DNA of 64,000 nucleotides from Streptomyces aureus (GCF_000725495.1 NZ_JNZD01000019.1:105680-169679); one strand, 5' to 3'; positions 1 to 9,768 are shown, counted from the stretch's first letter. Notes: generated from the letters alone by a model not told the origin. Program-made: numbers and translations.

Positions 1-2
1 CC

Positions 3-1220
3 CTGATGCTCATCGACCTGGACCGCTTCCGTTCGGTCAACGACACGCTGGGACACCTCGCCGGTGACCGGCTGCTCGTCCAGATAGCCGAGCGGCTGAG
101 GCTGGCCCTGCCGCGCGGGGCGGAGGCCGCGCGGCTCGGCGGAGACGAGTTCGCCGTGTTACTGCCGGTCGCGGACTCCACCACCTCGGCCACCCGGGTC
201 GCCCGCAATCTGGTCGCCACCCTCGGCTCGCCGCTCGACCTGGACGGACTCACCCTCGTCCTGGAGGCCAGCGCCGGGCTCGCCGTCTTCCCCGACCACG
301 CGCTCGACGCGGAGGGGCTGCTGCGCCGCGCGGACATCGCGATGTACCAGGCGAAGCGGGACCGCACGGGAGTGGAGGTGTACGAGTCCAAGCGGGACTC
401 CAACACGCCCGACCGGCTCGGCCTGCTCGGCGATCTGCGCCGGGCCCTGGACACCGGCGACGTCCAGCTGCACTACCAGCCCAAGGTCCGCTTCGACGGG
501 CAGGTGGCCGGCCTCGAGGCCCTGGTCCGCTGGGTGCATCCCGAGCGCGGCAAGGTGCCGCCGGACGAGTTCATCGCCATCGCCGAGTCCTCCGGGTTGA
601 TGCCCCATCTCACCGAGTACGTCCTGGAGACGGCCCTCGGGCAGGTCGCGCGCTGGCGGGCCCAGGGGCTGTACGTGCCCGTCGCCGTCAACGTGTCGCC
701 GCGCGACGTCCACACGCCGGGGTTCGCCGGTGCCGTCGCCGCTCGTCTCGCGCGGCACGGAGTTCCCGCGGGAGCGCTCCAACTGGAGATAACGGAGCAT
801 GTGCTCCTGGAGGACCCGCAGCGGGCCGCCGACACGCTCGCGGCGCTCACCGGGCACGGCGTGAAGATGTCCCTGGACGACTTCGGCACGGGGTACTCCT
901 CGCTGGTGCATCTGCGCCGGCTCCCGGTCAGCGAGCTGAAGATCGACCGCTCGTTCGTGGCGCGGCTCGCTGTGGACGCCGAGGACGCGGAGATCGTGCG
1001 GTGCACCGTCGACCTCGCGCATTCGCTGGGGCTTCTCGTCGTGGCGGAGGGCGTCGAGGACGACGAGACGTGGGAGCGGTTGCGGGATCTGGGGTGTGAC
1101 GCGGTGCAGGGGTGGCTGGTGGCCGCGGCGATGCCGCCGGACGAGGCCACGGCGTGGCTCCTGGCGCGGGGCGTCCGAGGCTGGCAACGCCCCCGAGCCG
1201 CACTCCCGGCAGCGGAGTAA
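3..1220 (+). CDS. rmdB: GGDEF-EAL cyclic-di-GMP enzyme, 5'-truncated (probable RmdB)
   Basis: The reading frame is open through the left edge, so the N-terminus is missing; the visible part holds about 405 residues. Counting from the Met at base 6, the GGDEF motif is at residues 45-49 and the EAL motif at 171-173. The EAL domain keeps DDFGTGY at 291-297 and the metal-site segments VAVNVSP and LEITE, so it should be a working c-di-GMP phosphodiesterase. No clear RxxD inhibitory site precedes GGDEF. Position directly upstream of gatC matches S. coelicolor RmdB (SCO5495), a phosphodiesterase needed for normal development; that assignment is from gene order and memory. Any N-terminal membrane or PAS segment lies outside the window. 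Confidence 0.85.
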   Translation: MMLIDLDRFRSVNDTLGHLAGDRLLVQIAERLRLALPRGAEAARLGGDEFAVLLPVADSTTSATRVARNLVATLGSPLDLDGLTLVLEASAGLAVFPDHALDAEGLLRRADIAMYQAKRDRTGVEVYESKRDSNTPDRLGLLGDLRRALDTGDVQLHYQPKVRFDGQVAGLEALVRWVHPERGKVPPDEFIAIAESSGLMPHLTEYVLETALGQVARWRAQGLYVPVAVNVSPRDVHTPGFAGAVAARLARHGVPAGALQLEITEHVLLEDPQRAADTLAALTGHGVKMSLDDFGTGYSSLVHLRRLPVSELKIDRSFVARLAVDAEDAEIVRCTVDLAHSLGLLVVAEGVEDDETWERLRDLGCDAVQGWLVAAAMPPDEATAWLLARGVRGWQRPRAALPAAE

Positions 1221-1226
1221 CTCCCC

Positions 1227-1717
1227 CCGGCCTCCGGCCAGGCGTTCCCCGCCCTCGCACCACCCGTTCACCCCCAGCCGACCACCCGGGCTCGCCCGCT
1301 TCGCCGCCCCGCCGTCGGCGGCATGCGGTCGCGGGGCAGCAGGGGAGTATCCCCGGCCTCCGGCCGGGTGTTCCCCGCCCACGCACCACCCGTTCACCCC
1401 CAGCTGACAACCCGGGCTCGCCCGCTTTCCCGCCCCGCCGTCGGCGGCGTGCGGCCGCGGGGCAGAAGCGGGGAGCACCCGGCCGGAGGCCGGTGGGTTC
1501 AACTGTCCGGCAGCCGCCGGCGGCGCAGCACCAAAGTGGCAGAGCCCGGCTTGGCAGGAGGCGAACGGGTGGTGCGTGGGCGGGGAAGACCCGGCCGGAG
1601 GCCGATGGGTTCAACCGTCCGGCGGTCGCCGGCGGCGCGCCACCAAGGCGGCGGAGCCCGGCTTGGCAGGGGGCGAACGGGTGGTGCGTGGGCGGGGAAC
1701 GCCCGGCCGGAGGCCGG
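1227..1717. repeat. Four-copy intergenic repeat block, two direct and two inverted
   Basis: The gap between the GGDEF-EAL gene and gatC (1221-1836) is mostly repeats. Two direct copies begin at 1227 and 1353 (period 126). They contain a core reading TTCCCCGCCC, then CGCACCACCCGTTC. The same core appears reverse-complemented at 1563-1603 and 1675-1717 (period 112). The shared arms CCGGCCTCCGG and CCGGAGGCCGG cap each unit. The block could fold into a long imperfect cruciform. Open frames across it are not credible genes because their composition simply follows the repeat. Confidence 0.75.
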
Positions 1718-1790
1718 TGAGTCGTCCGGCTGGAGGGGCGGGTGGTCGGGGTGGTGGCAAACCCGGGCGCGGGCATGGGGGCGGGGCCCA

Positions 1791-1796
1791 TAGGAT
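1791..1796 (+). promoter_or_regulatory. Candidate -10 element for the gatCAB operon
   Basis: TAGGAT at 1791-1796 fits the TAnnnT form of vegetative actinobacterial promoters and lies about 40 bp before the gatC start. It sits in the loop of a small inverted repeat, GGCCCA and TGGGCC. No good -35 hexamer is visible 16-18 bp upstream. Confidence 0.35.
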
Positions 1797-1836
1797 TGGG
1801 CCAAAACACACGCACTCACCCCCAGAGGATCGCTGC

Positions 1837-2133
1837 ATGCCTGGCATCACGCGCGAGGAGGTCGCCCACCTCGCACGGCTGGCGCGTCTGGAGCTGAAGG
1901 GCGAAGAGCTCGACCACTTCGCAGGCCAGCTGGACGACATCATCGGCGCGGTCGCCCGCGTCAGCGAGGTCGCCGACCAAGACGTACCGCCGACCTCTCA
2001 TCCGCTGCCGCTGACGAACGTCATGCGCGTGGACGAGGTCCGTCCGTCGCTCACCCCCGAGCAGGCGCTCTCCGGCGCCCCGGCCCAGGAGCAGCAGCGT
2101 TTCAAGGTGCCGCAGATCCTGGGGGAGGACTAA
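1837..2133 (+). CDS. gatC: Asp/Glu-tRNA amidotransferase subunit GatC
   Basis: A 98-residue protein, the usual GatC length. It is the small subunit that wraps around and stabilises GatA in the GatCAB complex, which converts misacylated Glu-tRNA(Gln) and Asp-tRNA(Asn) to the amide forms. The N-terminus ([17 protein letters not shown]) and the DV-P-T-P pattern near residue 50 are typical of the family. The ATG follows an AGAGGA ribosome site by about 7 nt. It is the first gene of a gatC-gatA-(80-aa ORF)-gatB operon, and gatA starts 5 nt after its stop. Confidence 0.96.
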   Translation: MPGITREEVAHLARLARLELKGEELDHFAGQLDDIIGAVARVSEVADQDVPPTSHPLPLTNVMRVDEVRPSLTPEQALSGAPAQEQQRFKVPQILGED

Positions 2134-2138
2134 TCACC

Positions 2139-3644
2139 ATGACGGACACCAACGTCAACATCATCAAGCTCACCGCGGCCGAGATCGCCGGCAGGATCGC
2201 CGCGGGCGAACTGACCGCCGTCGAGGTCACCGAGGCGCACCTCGCCCGGATCGAGGCCGTCGACGAGAAGGTGCACGCCTTCCTGCACGTCGACCGCGAG
2301 GGCGCCCTCGCCCAGGCGCGCGCCGTGGACGCCAAGCGGGAGGCCGGCGAGAAGCTCGGCCCGCTCGCCGGCGTGCCGCTCGCGCTCAAGGACATCTTCA
2401 CCACCGAGGGCATCCCGACCACCGTCGGGTCGAAGATCCTCGAGGGCTGGATCCCGCCGTACGACGCGACGCTCACCAAGCGGCTCAAGGCCGCCGACGT
2501 CGTCATCCTCGGCAAGACCAACATGGACGAGTTCGCCATGGGGTCCTCCACCGAGAACAGCGCGTACGGCCCCACCGGCAACCCCTGGGACCTCACCCGG
2601 ATCCCCGGCGGCTCCGGCGGCGGCTCCTCCGCGGCCCTCGCCTCGTACCAGGCGCCCCTCGCCATCGGCACCGACACCGGCGGCTCGATCCGCCAGCCGG
2701 CCGCCGTCACCGGCACGGTCGGCGTCAAGCCGACGTACGGCGCGGTCTCCCGCTTCGGCATGGTCGCGTTCTCCAGCTCCCTGGACCAGGGCGGCCCCTG
2801 CGCCCGTACGGTCCTCGACGCGGCCCTGCTCCACGAGGTCATCGCCGGGCACGACCCGCTCGACTCGACCTCCATCGACGCCCCGGTCCCGCCGGTCGTC
2901 GAGGCCGCCCGCAACGGCAGCGTGAGCGGCATGCGCGTCGGTGTCGTCAAGCAGTTCCGCGGCGAGGGCTACCAGGCCGGTGTCGTGCAGCGCTTCGACG
3001 AGTCCGTCGCGATGCTCAAGGAGCTCGGCGCCGAGATCGTCGAGCTGGACTGCCCGTCCTTCGACCTGGCGCTCTCCGCGTACTACCTGATCGCGCCGTC
3101 CGAGTGCTCGAGCAACCTCGCCCGCTTCGACGGCCTGCGCTACGGCCTGCGCACGGGCGACGACGGCACGCGCTCCGCCGAGGACGTCACCGCCCTCACC
3201 CGTGAGGCCGGTTTCGGCCCCGAGGTCAAGCGCCGCGTCATGCTCGGCACGTACGCGCTCAGCTCCGGCTACTACGACGCGTACTACGGCAGCGCCCAGA
3301 AGGTCCGCACGCTCATCACGCGCGACTTCGAGAAGGCGTTCGAGCAGGTCGACGTGATCGTCTCGCCGACCACGCCCACCACCGCCTTCCCGATCGGCGA
3401 GCGCGCCGACGACCCGATGGCGATGTACCTCGCGGACCTGTGCACCATCCCGACCAACCTCGCCGGCAACGCCGCCATGTCGCTGCCCTGCGGTCTCGCC
3501 CCGGAGGACAACCTCCCGGTCGGCCTGCAGATCATCGCTCCGGCGCTGAAGGACGACCGCCTGTACAAGGTGGGTGCCGCCGTCGAGGCCGCCTTCGTGG
3601 AAAAGTGGGGTCACCCGCTGCTTGAGGAGGCTCCGTCGCTGTGA
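2139..3644 (+). CDS. gatA: Asp/Glu-tRNA amidotransferase subunit GatA (amidase)
   Basis: 501 residues, normal for GatA. It releases ammonia from glutamine and passes it to GatB. The amidase-signature Ser-cisSer-Lys triad is visible: Lys84 in LALKDIF, the Gly/Ser-rich loop at 157-164 (cis-Ser probably 163) and Ser183 in GTDTGGS. The ribosome site GGGGGAGGA lies over the end of gatC, which suggests translational coupling. The stop codon overlaps the GTG of the next small gene by 4 nt. Confidence 0.97.
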   Translation: MTDTNVNIIKLTAAEIAGRIAAGELTAVEVTEAHLARIEAVDEKVHAFLHVDREGALAQARAVDAKREAGEKLGPLAGVPLALKDIFTTEGIPTTVGSKILEGWIPPYDATLTKRLKAADVVILGKTNMDEFAMGSSTENSAYGPTGNPWDLTRIPGGSGGGSSAALASYQAPLAIGTDTGGSIRQPAAVTGTVGVKPTYGAVSRFGMVAFSSSLDQGGPCARTVLDAALLHEVIAGHDPLDSTSIDAPVPPVVEAARNGSVSGMRVGVVKQFRGEGYQAGVVQRFDESVAMLKELGAEIVELDCPSFDLALSAYYLIAPSECSSNLARFDGLRYGLRTGDDGTRSAEDVTALTREAGFGPEVKRRVMLGTYALSSGYYDAYYGSAQKVRTLITRDFEKAFEQVDVIVSPTTPTTAFPIGERADDPMAMYLADLCTIPTNLAGNAAMSLPCGLAPEDNLPVGLQIIAPALKDDRLYKVGAAVEAAFVEKWGHPLLEEAPSL

Positions 3645-3883
3645 GCAAGGCAATGTCCAAGGCCAAGGGCTTCAAGAAGTCCAAGTCCGGCACGTATCTG
3701 TCCATGGCGGGCACCGCGTTCGGTGCCATCGGTGTCGCGAAGCAGGTCAAGAAGGCCCGCAAGGAGAACGACACGCTGCGCCTCATCGACGCGGCCGTGT
3801 CCGCCGCCGCCATCGTCACCGGCCTCGCCATCCTCTACCGGGAGCTCAAGCGCCTGGGCGACGACGACGTCCTGCTGGGCTGA
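3641..3883 (+). CDS. Small membrane-associated protein between gatA and gatB
   Basis: An 80-residue protein not recognised as a named family. It has a Lys-rich N-terminus, a short apolar segment around residues 20-35, and a clear hydrophobic helix around 49-65 ending in the basic stretch YRELKRL. The GTG start overlaps the gatA stop (GTGA) and has GAGGAGG about 10 nt upstream, so it is very likely translated as part of the gat operon. Its place between two subunits of one enzyme suggests co-expression, but nothing in the sequence links it to tRNA amidation. Confidence 0.8.
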   Translation: MSKAMSKAKGFKKSKSGTYLSMAGTAFGAIGVAKQVKKARKENDTLRLIDAAVSAAAIVTGLAILYRELKRLGDDDVLLG

Positions 3884-3899
3884 GAGGGAAGTTTTCACC

Positions 3900-5414
3900 G
3901 TGACCACCACGACCGACCTGGTGTCGTACGAGGACGCGCTGGCGTCGTACGACCCCGTCATGGGCCTCGAAGTCCATGTCGAACTCGGCACCAAGACGAA
4001 GATGTTCTGCGGCTGTTCGACCGAGCTGGGCGCCGAGCCCAACTCGCAGACCTGCCCGACCTGCCTCGGCATGCCCGGCGCCCTGCCGGTCGTCAACGCG
4101 ACCGGCGTCGAGTCCGCCATCAAGATCGGCCTCGCGCTGCACTGCGAGATCGCCGAGTGGTGCCGCTTCGCCCGGAAGAACTACTTCTATCCGGACATGC
4201 CGAAGAACTTCCAGACCTCCCAGTACGACGAGCCGATCGCCTTCAACGGCTATCTGGACGTCCAGCTGGAGGACGGCGAGGTCTTCCGCGTGCAGATCGA
4301 GCGCGCCCACATGGAGGAGGACACCGGAAAGTCGACGCACGTCGGCGGTGCCACCGGCCGCATCCACGGCGCCTCGCACTCCCTGCTGGACTACAACCGC
4401 GCCGGCATCCCCCTCATCGAGATCGTCACCAAGCCGATCGAGGGCGCCGGCGAGCGGGCCCCCGAGGTCGCCAAGGCGTACGTCGCCGAGCTGCGCGAGC
4501 TCATCCGGGCGCTCGGCGTGTCGGAGGCCCGCATGGAGATGGGCCAGATGCGCTGCGACGTGAACCTCTCCCTGCGCCCGCACGGGCGTGAGAAGTTCGG
4601 CACGCGTTCCGAGACGAAGAACGTCAACTCCCTGCGTTCCGTAGAGCGGGCCGCCCGCTTCGAGATCCAGCGCCACGCCGCGGTGCTGAACTCCGGCGGC
4701 ACGATCATCCAGGAGACCCGCCACTTCCACGAGGACACCGGGTCCACGACCTCGGGCCGCGTGAAGGAGGAGGCGGAGGACTACCGGTACTTCCCGGAGC
4801 CCGACCTCGTCCCCGTCGCCCCCTCCCGCGAGTGGGTCGAGGAGCTGCGTGCCGGGCTGCCCGAGCAGCCGCTGGCCCGCCGCAACCGGCTGCGCGAGGA
4901 GTGGGACGTCAACGCCCACGACATGCAGTCGATGCTGAACGCCGGTGCCATCGACTCGATCGTCGCGACGATCGAGGCCGGTGCCGACTCCACCTCCGCC
5001 CGCAAGTGGTGGATGGGCGAGCTGGCCCGCAGCGCCAACGAGTCGGGCACGGCCCTGGAGGACCTGCCGATCACCCCGGCACAGGTCGCCCGGGTGTCCG
5101 CGCTGGTCGCCGCCGGTGACCTGAACGACAAGCTGGCCCGTCAGGTCATCGAGGGCGTCCTCGCCGGCGAGGGCACCCCGGACGAGGTCGTCGACAAGCG
5201 CGGTCTGAAGGTCGTCTCGGACGAGGGCGCGCTCACCGCCGCCGTCGACGAGGCCATCGCCGGGAACGCGGGCATCGCCGACAAGATCCGTGGCGGCAAG
5301 GTCCAGGCCGTGGGCGCGCTCGTCGGCGCGGTCATGAAGGCCACCCGCGGCCAGGCCGACGCCGCGCGCGTCAAGGAGCTCATCCTGGAGAAGCTGGGCG
5401 TCTCCGAGGGCTGA
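3900..5414 (+). CDS. gatB: Asp/Glu-tRNA amidotransferase subunit GatB
   Basis: 504 residues from a GTG preceded by GAGGGAAG. GatB binds the misacylated tRNA, phosphorylates the Glu or Asp side chain with ATP and amidates it with ammonia from GatA. The start of the catalytic cradle is clear ([10 protein letters not shown], residues 20-29). Four zinc-type cysteines, C37, C39, C52 and C55, are present. The C-terminal YqeY-like tail ends in [11 protein letters not shown]. The frame is open upstream of 3900, but that extension overlaps the 80-aa gene and lacks a ribosome site. A strong terminator follows. Confidence 0.96.
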   Translation: MTTTTDLVSYEDALASYDPVMGLEVHVELGTKTKMFCGCSTELGAEPNSQTCPTCLGMPGALPVVNATGVESAIKIGLALHCEIAEWCRFARKNYFYPDMPKNFQTSQYDEPIAFNGYLDVQLEDGEVFRVQIERAHMEEDTGKSTHVGGATGRIHGASHSLLDYNRAGIPLIEIVTKPIEGAGERAPEVAKAYVAELRELIRALGVSEARMEMGQMRCDVNLSLRPHGREKFGTRSETKNVNSLRSVERAARFEIQRHAAVLNSGGTIIQETRHFHEDTGSTTSGRVKEEAEDYRYFPEPDLVPVAPSREWVEELRAGLPEQPLARRNRLREEWDVNAHDMQSMLNAGAIDSIVATIEAGADSTSARKWWMGELARSANESGTALEDLPITPAQVARVSALVAAGDLNDKLARQVIEGVLAGEGTPDEVVDKRGLKVVSDEGALTAAVDEAIAGNAGIADKIRGGKVQAVGALVGAVMKATRGQADAARVKELILEKLGVSEG

Positions 5415-5433
5415 GATCCGGGTTTTCCCACAT

Positions 5434-5469
5434 CCCAGGGGGTGCGCCGTCACCGGCGCACCCCCTGGG
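5434..5469. terminator. Hairpin terminator after gatB
   Basis: A perfect 16-bp stem (5434-5449 with 5454-5469) closes on a TCAC loop 20 bp after the gatB stop. There is no long T-tract, as is common for Streptomyces terminators. Confidence 0.8.
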
Positions 5470-5513
5470 GTCTGTGTCGGCGTGCTCAGGTCAACGCGCT
5501 ACGCTCCCGCGCC

Positions 5514-6038
5514 ATGAGTGGAAGTACGGACTCCGAGACGCCCGACCGCACGACGCAGGACCGCGAGACCCGCGACGACCGGGTCCGGACCCCGGAGGTC
5601 CCGGCCCCGACGGCGGCCCCGGAGACGCAGGACCGGGACGGCGACCGGGCCCCGGAGGGCCCCGCCCCCGAAGACCCCCGCCCCGACGGTGACGACCCCG
5701 ACGGTGACGACCCCGACGGTGACGACCCCGACGGTGACGACCCCGACGGCGGTGACCCGCACGATGACGACTCGGAATACGACGAGTACGACCCGCAGGC
5801 GCGGCGGGCGCGCTGGACCGCGGTCGCGACGGGCGTCCTGCTGACCGTCGCCGGACTCGCCGCGTCGGTGATGCGGACCTCCGTCTCCGGAACCGCCCTC
5901 ATACCCCTCTCCTACGCCGCGGGAGCCCTCCTGTGTGCCGGGGCGTCGGCGCTCGGGGCCAAGGGCCGCACCCGGCGGGCCCTGTGGCTGATGATCGTCG
6001 GGGTGATGGTCATGGCCGTGGGTGACCAACTGGACTGA
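5514..6038 (+). CDS. Acidic-repeat membrane protein, unknown function
   Basis: 174 residues. Residues 1-95 are hydrophilic and very acidic and carry four exact 15-bp units (5685-5744) that encode a PDGDD-type repeat. Residues about 102-174 form three hydrophobic helices separated by short basic loops, so the protein is probably a small membrane protein with a disordered cytoplasmic tail. There is no ribosome site before the ATG, but TACGCT at 5500-5505 ends 8 nt before it, which suits a leaderless mRNA. Family not recognised; the acidic tail length may vary between strains. Confidence 0.7.
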   Translation: MSGSTDSETPDRTTQDRETRDDRVRTPEVPAPTAAPETQDRDGDRAPEGPAPEDPRPDGDDPDGDDPDGDDPDGDDPDGGDPHDDDSEYDEYDPQARRARWTAVATGVLLTVAGLAASVMRTSVSGTALIPLSYAAGALLCAGASALGAKGRTRRALWLMIVGVMVMAVGDQLD

Positions 6039-6147
6039 GCGGGTCCGACAGGGTGACGCGGACCACGGAAACCTGCTGTGACCTCGGTCGCAGTCCTGTG
6101 AGTAAGCCCACGAATGCGACAAAGGATCATTTCCGGCTGCAAGAGTG

Positions 6148-6163
6148 ATGACGCATTAGTCAT
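6148..6163. promoter_or_regulatory. Inverted repeat upstream of the MMPL transporter
   Basis: ATGAC, 6 bp, GTCAT in the 182-bp gap before the MMPL gene. The spacing and position suit a dimeric repressor site (TetR or MarR type). No regulator gene is adjacent. Confidence 0.35.
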
Positions 6164-6220
6164 GTGTTCTTTGCGGGCAGTTCCCGATAAAGATCCACAA
6201 ATCCCCCAGGGAGCTCGCTC

Positions 6221-8518
6221 GTGGCAGCCCTTGCACGGTGGTGCGTCCAGCATCGCCTCGTCGCCGTTCTGCTGTGGCTTCTGGCCTTCGGCGGTGTGAC
6301 CGCCGCCGCTGCCGTGACGGGTTCCGCCTACTCCAACGACTACGAGGTCCCCGGCACGGAGTCGGGCCACGCGACGCAGCTCCTGAACAAGGGCTTCCCC
6401 GGCCTCGGCGGTGACAGCGACACGATCGTCTGGCACACCGATCCGGGCACCGTGCGCTCGGCCGACGTCGAGCAGAGCATGACCCAGGCCCTCGACAAGA
6501 TCGAGAAGCTCCCCGGAGTGGCCTCCGTCGACAGCCCGTACACCCACCAGGGGTCGGGCCGGACCGACGCGGCCGGACAGATCAGCCGGGACGGCCGGAC
6601 GGCGTACGCGACGATCACCTTCGCCGACCGGGCCGAGAACCTCGACAAGGGCGAGGTCCAGGCCGTCGTCGACACCGCGAAGGCCGCCGAGTCCAAGGGG
6701 CTCGACGTCGAGCTGGGCGGCACCGCCATCGCCCTCACCAAGCCCTCCGGCGGGCACATGGCCGAGATCGTCGGCGTGGCCGTCGCCGCCGTGGTCCTCT
6801 TCCTCGCCTTCGGCTCCCTCGCCGCCTCGATGCTGCCCATCGCCACCGCCCTGGTCGGCGTCGGCACCGCCTACTTCGGCATCGTGCTCCTCGGGCACGC
6901 CATGACCGTCGCCGACTTCGCCCCCATGCTCGGCATGCTGGTGGGCCTCGGCGTCGGCATCGACTACGCGCTGTTCATCGTGACCAGACACCGGCGCGGC
7001 CTCAAACGCGGGCTGCCGGTGGCCGAGGCGGCGCAGAACGCCGTCGCCACCACCGGACGCGCGGTCGTCTTCGCCGGAGCCACGGTCTGCATCGCCCTGC
7101 TGGGCATGCTCATCCTCAGGCTCAGCTTCCTCAACGGCGTGGCGATCGCCGCGTCCCTGACCGTCGTCCTCACCGTCGCGGCCTCCGTGACCCTGCTGCC
7201 CGCGCTGCTGTCCTTCATCGGGCCGCGCGCGCTCAGCCGCCGCGAGCGCCGGCGCCTGGAGGAGCACGGGCCCGAGCCGGAGATGGCCACCGGGTTCGCC
7301 GCCCGCTGGTCCGCCTTCGTGGAGCGCCACCCCAAGCTGCTCGGCGTCGTGGCCGTCGTCGTGATGGCCGTCCTCGCCCTGCCCACGCTCTCCCTCCACC
7401 TGGGTACGTCCGACCAGGGCAACGACCCGAAGACGACGACGACCCGGCAGGCGTACGACCTGGTCTCCGAGGGCTTCGGCCCCGGTGTGAACGGGCCCCT
7501 GACCCTCGTCACGAAGGTCGGCGGCGCCGAGGACCGGCTCGCCCTGGACAACCTGGACGCCACCCTGCGGGCCACCGAGGGCGTCGCCTCGGCCACCCCG
7601 GTGACCTACAACAGCTCCGGCGACACCGCCTTCCTGACCGTCGTCCCGGCCTCCGCTCCGCAGTCCCAGAAGACCAGCGACCTCGTCGACCGGCTGCGCG
7701 ACGACGTCCTGCCGCGCGCCGAGTCCGGCACCTCCCTCGACGTCCAGGTCGGCGGGGTGACCGCGAGCTACGACGACTTCGCGGACGTCATCATCGGCAA
7801 GCTCCCGCTGTTCGTCGGCGTGGTGATCAGCCTCGGCTGCGTCCTGCTGCTGCTCGCGTTCCGTTCGATCGGCATCCCCCTGAAGGCCGCGGCCATGAAC
7901 ATCGCCGCCGTCGCCGCGGCGTTCGGCGTCGTCGTCGCGATCTTCCAGTGGGGCTGGGGGAGCGAGTTGCTCGGTCTCGGCCGCGCGGGCCCGATCGAGC
8001 CGTTCCTCCCGGTGATCATGGTGTCCGTGCTCTTCGGGCTCTCCATGGACTACCAGGTCTTCCTGGTCAGCCGGATGTACGAGGAGTGGCTCGAGACCGG
8101 TGACAACCGGCGTGCCGTCCGGGTCGGCCTCGCCGAGACCAGCCGGGTGATCAACTCCGCCGCGGTCATCATGATCTCGGTCTTCCTCGCCTTCGTGCTC
8201 AGCGGCGACCGCGTGATCGCGATGTTCGGCATCGCGCTGGCCTCCGCCGTCGCCCTGGACGCCTTCGTCCTGCGCACCCTCCTCGTCCCCGCGCTCATGC
8301 ACCTGCTCGGCGACGCCAACTGGTGGCTGCCCCGCGCGCTCGACAAGCGGCTGCCCCGCATCAGCATCGAGCCGCCCGAGTGCCGGGCCGCCCATGAGAG
8401 GCTGGCCGAGGCCACGGACGCCGAGGCGGCGGAGGTACTGGGCCGCGCCGCGGCCGAGGCCGGGGACGTCGACGTGGCGGACGCCGGACCGACGGATGTG
8501 ACGACGAAGGAGCGCTGA
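6221..8518 (+). CDS. MMPL/RND-family transporter
   Basis: 765 residues, a normal size for an actinobacterial MMPL protein exporting lipids or small hydrophobic compounds by proton motive force. The fold is visible: TM1 at about 10-30, an extracytoplasmic loop to about 165, a five-helix block to about 340, then a second loop and a second block at about 525-690. The Asp-Tyr pairs used in proton relay lie in GVGIDYALFIVTR and GLSMDYQVFLVSR. The GTG start has AGGGAG about 8 nt upstream. An inverted repeat at 6148-6163 may control it. The GNAT gene follows after 3 nt. Substrate unknown. Confidence 0.93.
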   Translation: MAALARWCVQHRLVAVLLWLLAFGGVTAAAAVTGSAYSNDYEVPGTESGHATQLLNKGFPGLGGDSDTIVWHTDPGTVRSADVEQSMTQALDKIEKLPGVASVDSPYTHQGSGRTDAAGQISRDGRTAYATITFADRAENLDKGEVQAVVDTAKAAESKGLDVELGGTAIALTKPSGGHMAEIVGVAVAAVVLFLAFGSLAASMLPIATALVGVGTAYFGIVLLGHAMTVADFAPMLGMLVGLGVGIDYALFIVTRHRRGLKRGLPVAEAAQNAVATTGRAVVFAGATVCIALLGMLILRLSFLNGVAIAASLTVVLTVAASVTLLPALLSFIGPRALSRRERRRLEEHGPEPEMATGFAARWSAFVERHPKLLGVVAVVVMAVLALPTLSLHLGTSDQGNDPKTTTTRQAYDLVSEGFGPGVNGPLTLVTKVGGAEDRLALDNLDATLRATEGVASATPVTYNSSGDTAFLTVVPASAPQSQKTSDLVDRLRDDVLPRAESGTSLDVQVGGVTASYDDFADVIIGKLPLFVGVVISLGCVLLLLAFRSIGIPLKAAAMNIAAVAAAFGVVVAIFQWGWGSELLGLGRAGPIEPFLPVIMVSVLFGLSMDYQVFLVSRMYEEWLETGDNRRAVRVGLAETSRVINSAAVIMISVFLAFVLSGDRVIAMFGIALASAVALDAFVLRTLLVPALMHLLGDANWWLPRALDKRLPRISIEPPECRAAHERLAEATDAEAAEVLGRAAAEAGDVDVADAGPTDVTTKER

Positions 8519-8521
8519 CGG

Positions 8522-9097
8522 GTGTACGCCAGGAGCCTCGGGGACGACGGAGCGGAACTGCGGCCCCTGGAGACCTGGCACGACGAGGAGTTCCTCGCCC
8601 ACCTGGACCGCGGGCGTGAGTTCATCGGGCGGTTCATCCCCTTCGGCGCCGGGGCCACGGACGTGGCCTCCGCACGGACCGAGCTCCGGCGGTGGGCCGA
8701 CATGCGGACCGAGGGCACCGGGGCCCTGCACGGCCTGTGGCTGGACGGGAAGCTCGTCGGCGGTGTGCTCTGCATGAAGCTCGACGCGGACCAGGGCACC
8801 TGCGAGGTCGGCTGCTGGCTGGAACCCGCCGCCTCCGGACACGGCCTGGTCACCCGCGCGATGCGGATCCTCATCGACTGGGCGGTCGGCGAGCGCGGGA
8901 TCCACCGCGTCGAGTGGGTCGCCGCCGCGGGCAACGTCCCGAGCCTGAACGTGGCCCGCAGGCTCGGCATGAGCCGGGACGGCGTCCTCCGGCAGAAGCG
9001 CCTCCACCACGGGGTCCGGCACGACCTGGAAGTGTGGTCCGTACTGGCGCCCGAGTGGCGTGCCGCCCGTGCGGACACCGCCCACAAGGATCATTAA
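8522..9097 (+). CDS. GNAT-family N-acetyltransferase (RimJ/RimL-like)
   Basis: 191 residues. The fold of RimJ/RimL-type acetyltransferases is clear: a beta strand at VGGVLCMKL, the acetyl-CoA loop with SGHGLVTRAM (residues about 107-116) and the EWVAAAGNVPSLNVARRLGM helix turn near the C-terminus. Such enzymes transfer acetyl from acetyl-CoA to protein N-termini or small-molecule amines. The GTG start is 3 nt after the MMPL stop, so the two genes are probably co-transcribed. Substrate cannot be read from the sequence. Confidence 0.9.
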   Translation: MYARSLGDDGAELRPLETWHDEEFLAHLDRGREFIGRFIPFGAGATDVASARTELRRWADMRTEGTGALHGLWLDGKLVGGVLCMKLDADQGTCEVGCWLEPAASGHGLVTRAMRILIDWAVGERGIHRVEWVAAAGNVPSLNVARRLGMSRDGVLRQKRLHHGVRHDLEVWSVLAPEWRAARADTAHKDH

Positions 9098-9132
9098 GGA
9101 ACCTCTCAGAGAGCATCCGTACCGTGCCGCAC

Positions 9133-9744
9133 ATGGGAACCACAACAGTTGACGAGCCCGGGGCCGAGACCGGGACCGAGGCACGGCGCGACGAGCAGAC
9201 CGTGGACGTCACCAAGGCGGACGCGGCCGGGGCCGGTACGGACGAGGAGACCGCGGCCGACGCCCAGGACCGGGACGAGGACGGCACGGACCCCGACGAG
9301 GACGAGACGGACGAGAACCCCGCGGACGACGCCGCCGCCGGGGAAGCGGACGCCGGCGTCGGACAGGGTGCCGCGGCCGTCGTCTCCGCCGGACTCGGTG
9401 TCGTGTCGCTGACCGGCAGCTGGGTCGGCACCGTGGCCGCCGCCCGCGAGACCCTGGTCGGCCAGCTGGAGACCTCGTCGACCGCGACCGTCGCCAAGCA
9501 GGTCAAGGAGGTCTACGGCGACGCCTGGGCGACCACCGCGCTCATCGGCGGCCTGTTCGCGCTGGCCGCGCTGATCGTCGGTGTGTTCGTGCTGGTGCGG
9601 CCCGCCTTCGGCGCGCCCGGCAGGCCGCAGGCGGCCTGGATCAAGTCCGTCGCCTGGGCCGGCGTGTCGCTCGGCGTCGTCGGGCTGGTGCTCGCGGTCG
9701 CCAAGTACTCCGACGTCATCCTCGGCCTGCCGTCCACCGGCTGA
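9133..9744 (+). CDS. Acidic N-terminus membrane protein, unknown function
   Basis: 203 residues from ATG 9133; an in-frame GTG at 9124 is an alternative start. Residues 1-75 are rich in Asp, Glu, Thr and Ala and look disordered. After that come three hydrophobic segments (around 80-100, 135-157 and 172-192). The plan resembles the protein at 5514-6038, with an acidic tail followed by membrane helices, but the two are not obviously homologous. Family not recognised. A hairpin with complementary 14-nt arms follows. Confidence 0.7.
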   Translation: MGTTTVDEPGAETGTEARRDEQTVDVTKADAAGAGTDEETAADAQDRDEDGTDPDEDETDENPADDAAAGEADAGVGQGAAAVVSAGLGVVSLTGSWVGTVAAARETLVGQLETSSTATVAKQVKEVYGDAWATTALIGGLFALAALIVGVFVLVRPAFGAPGRPQAAWIKSVAWAGVSLGVVGLVLAVAKYSDVILGLPSTG

Positions 9745-9768
9745 CCCGGGGAAACCCGCACATCTCTG

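Noticed and set aside
1227..1717. Insertion sequence
   Set aside because: No transposase-like reading frame and no flanking target duplication could be identified.
5912..9184. Long minus-strand open frame (about 1090 codons) opposite the MMPL and GNAT genes
   Set aside because: Shadow of well-supported plus-strand genes; composition and lack of a ribosome site argue against it.
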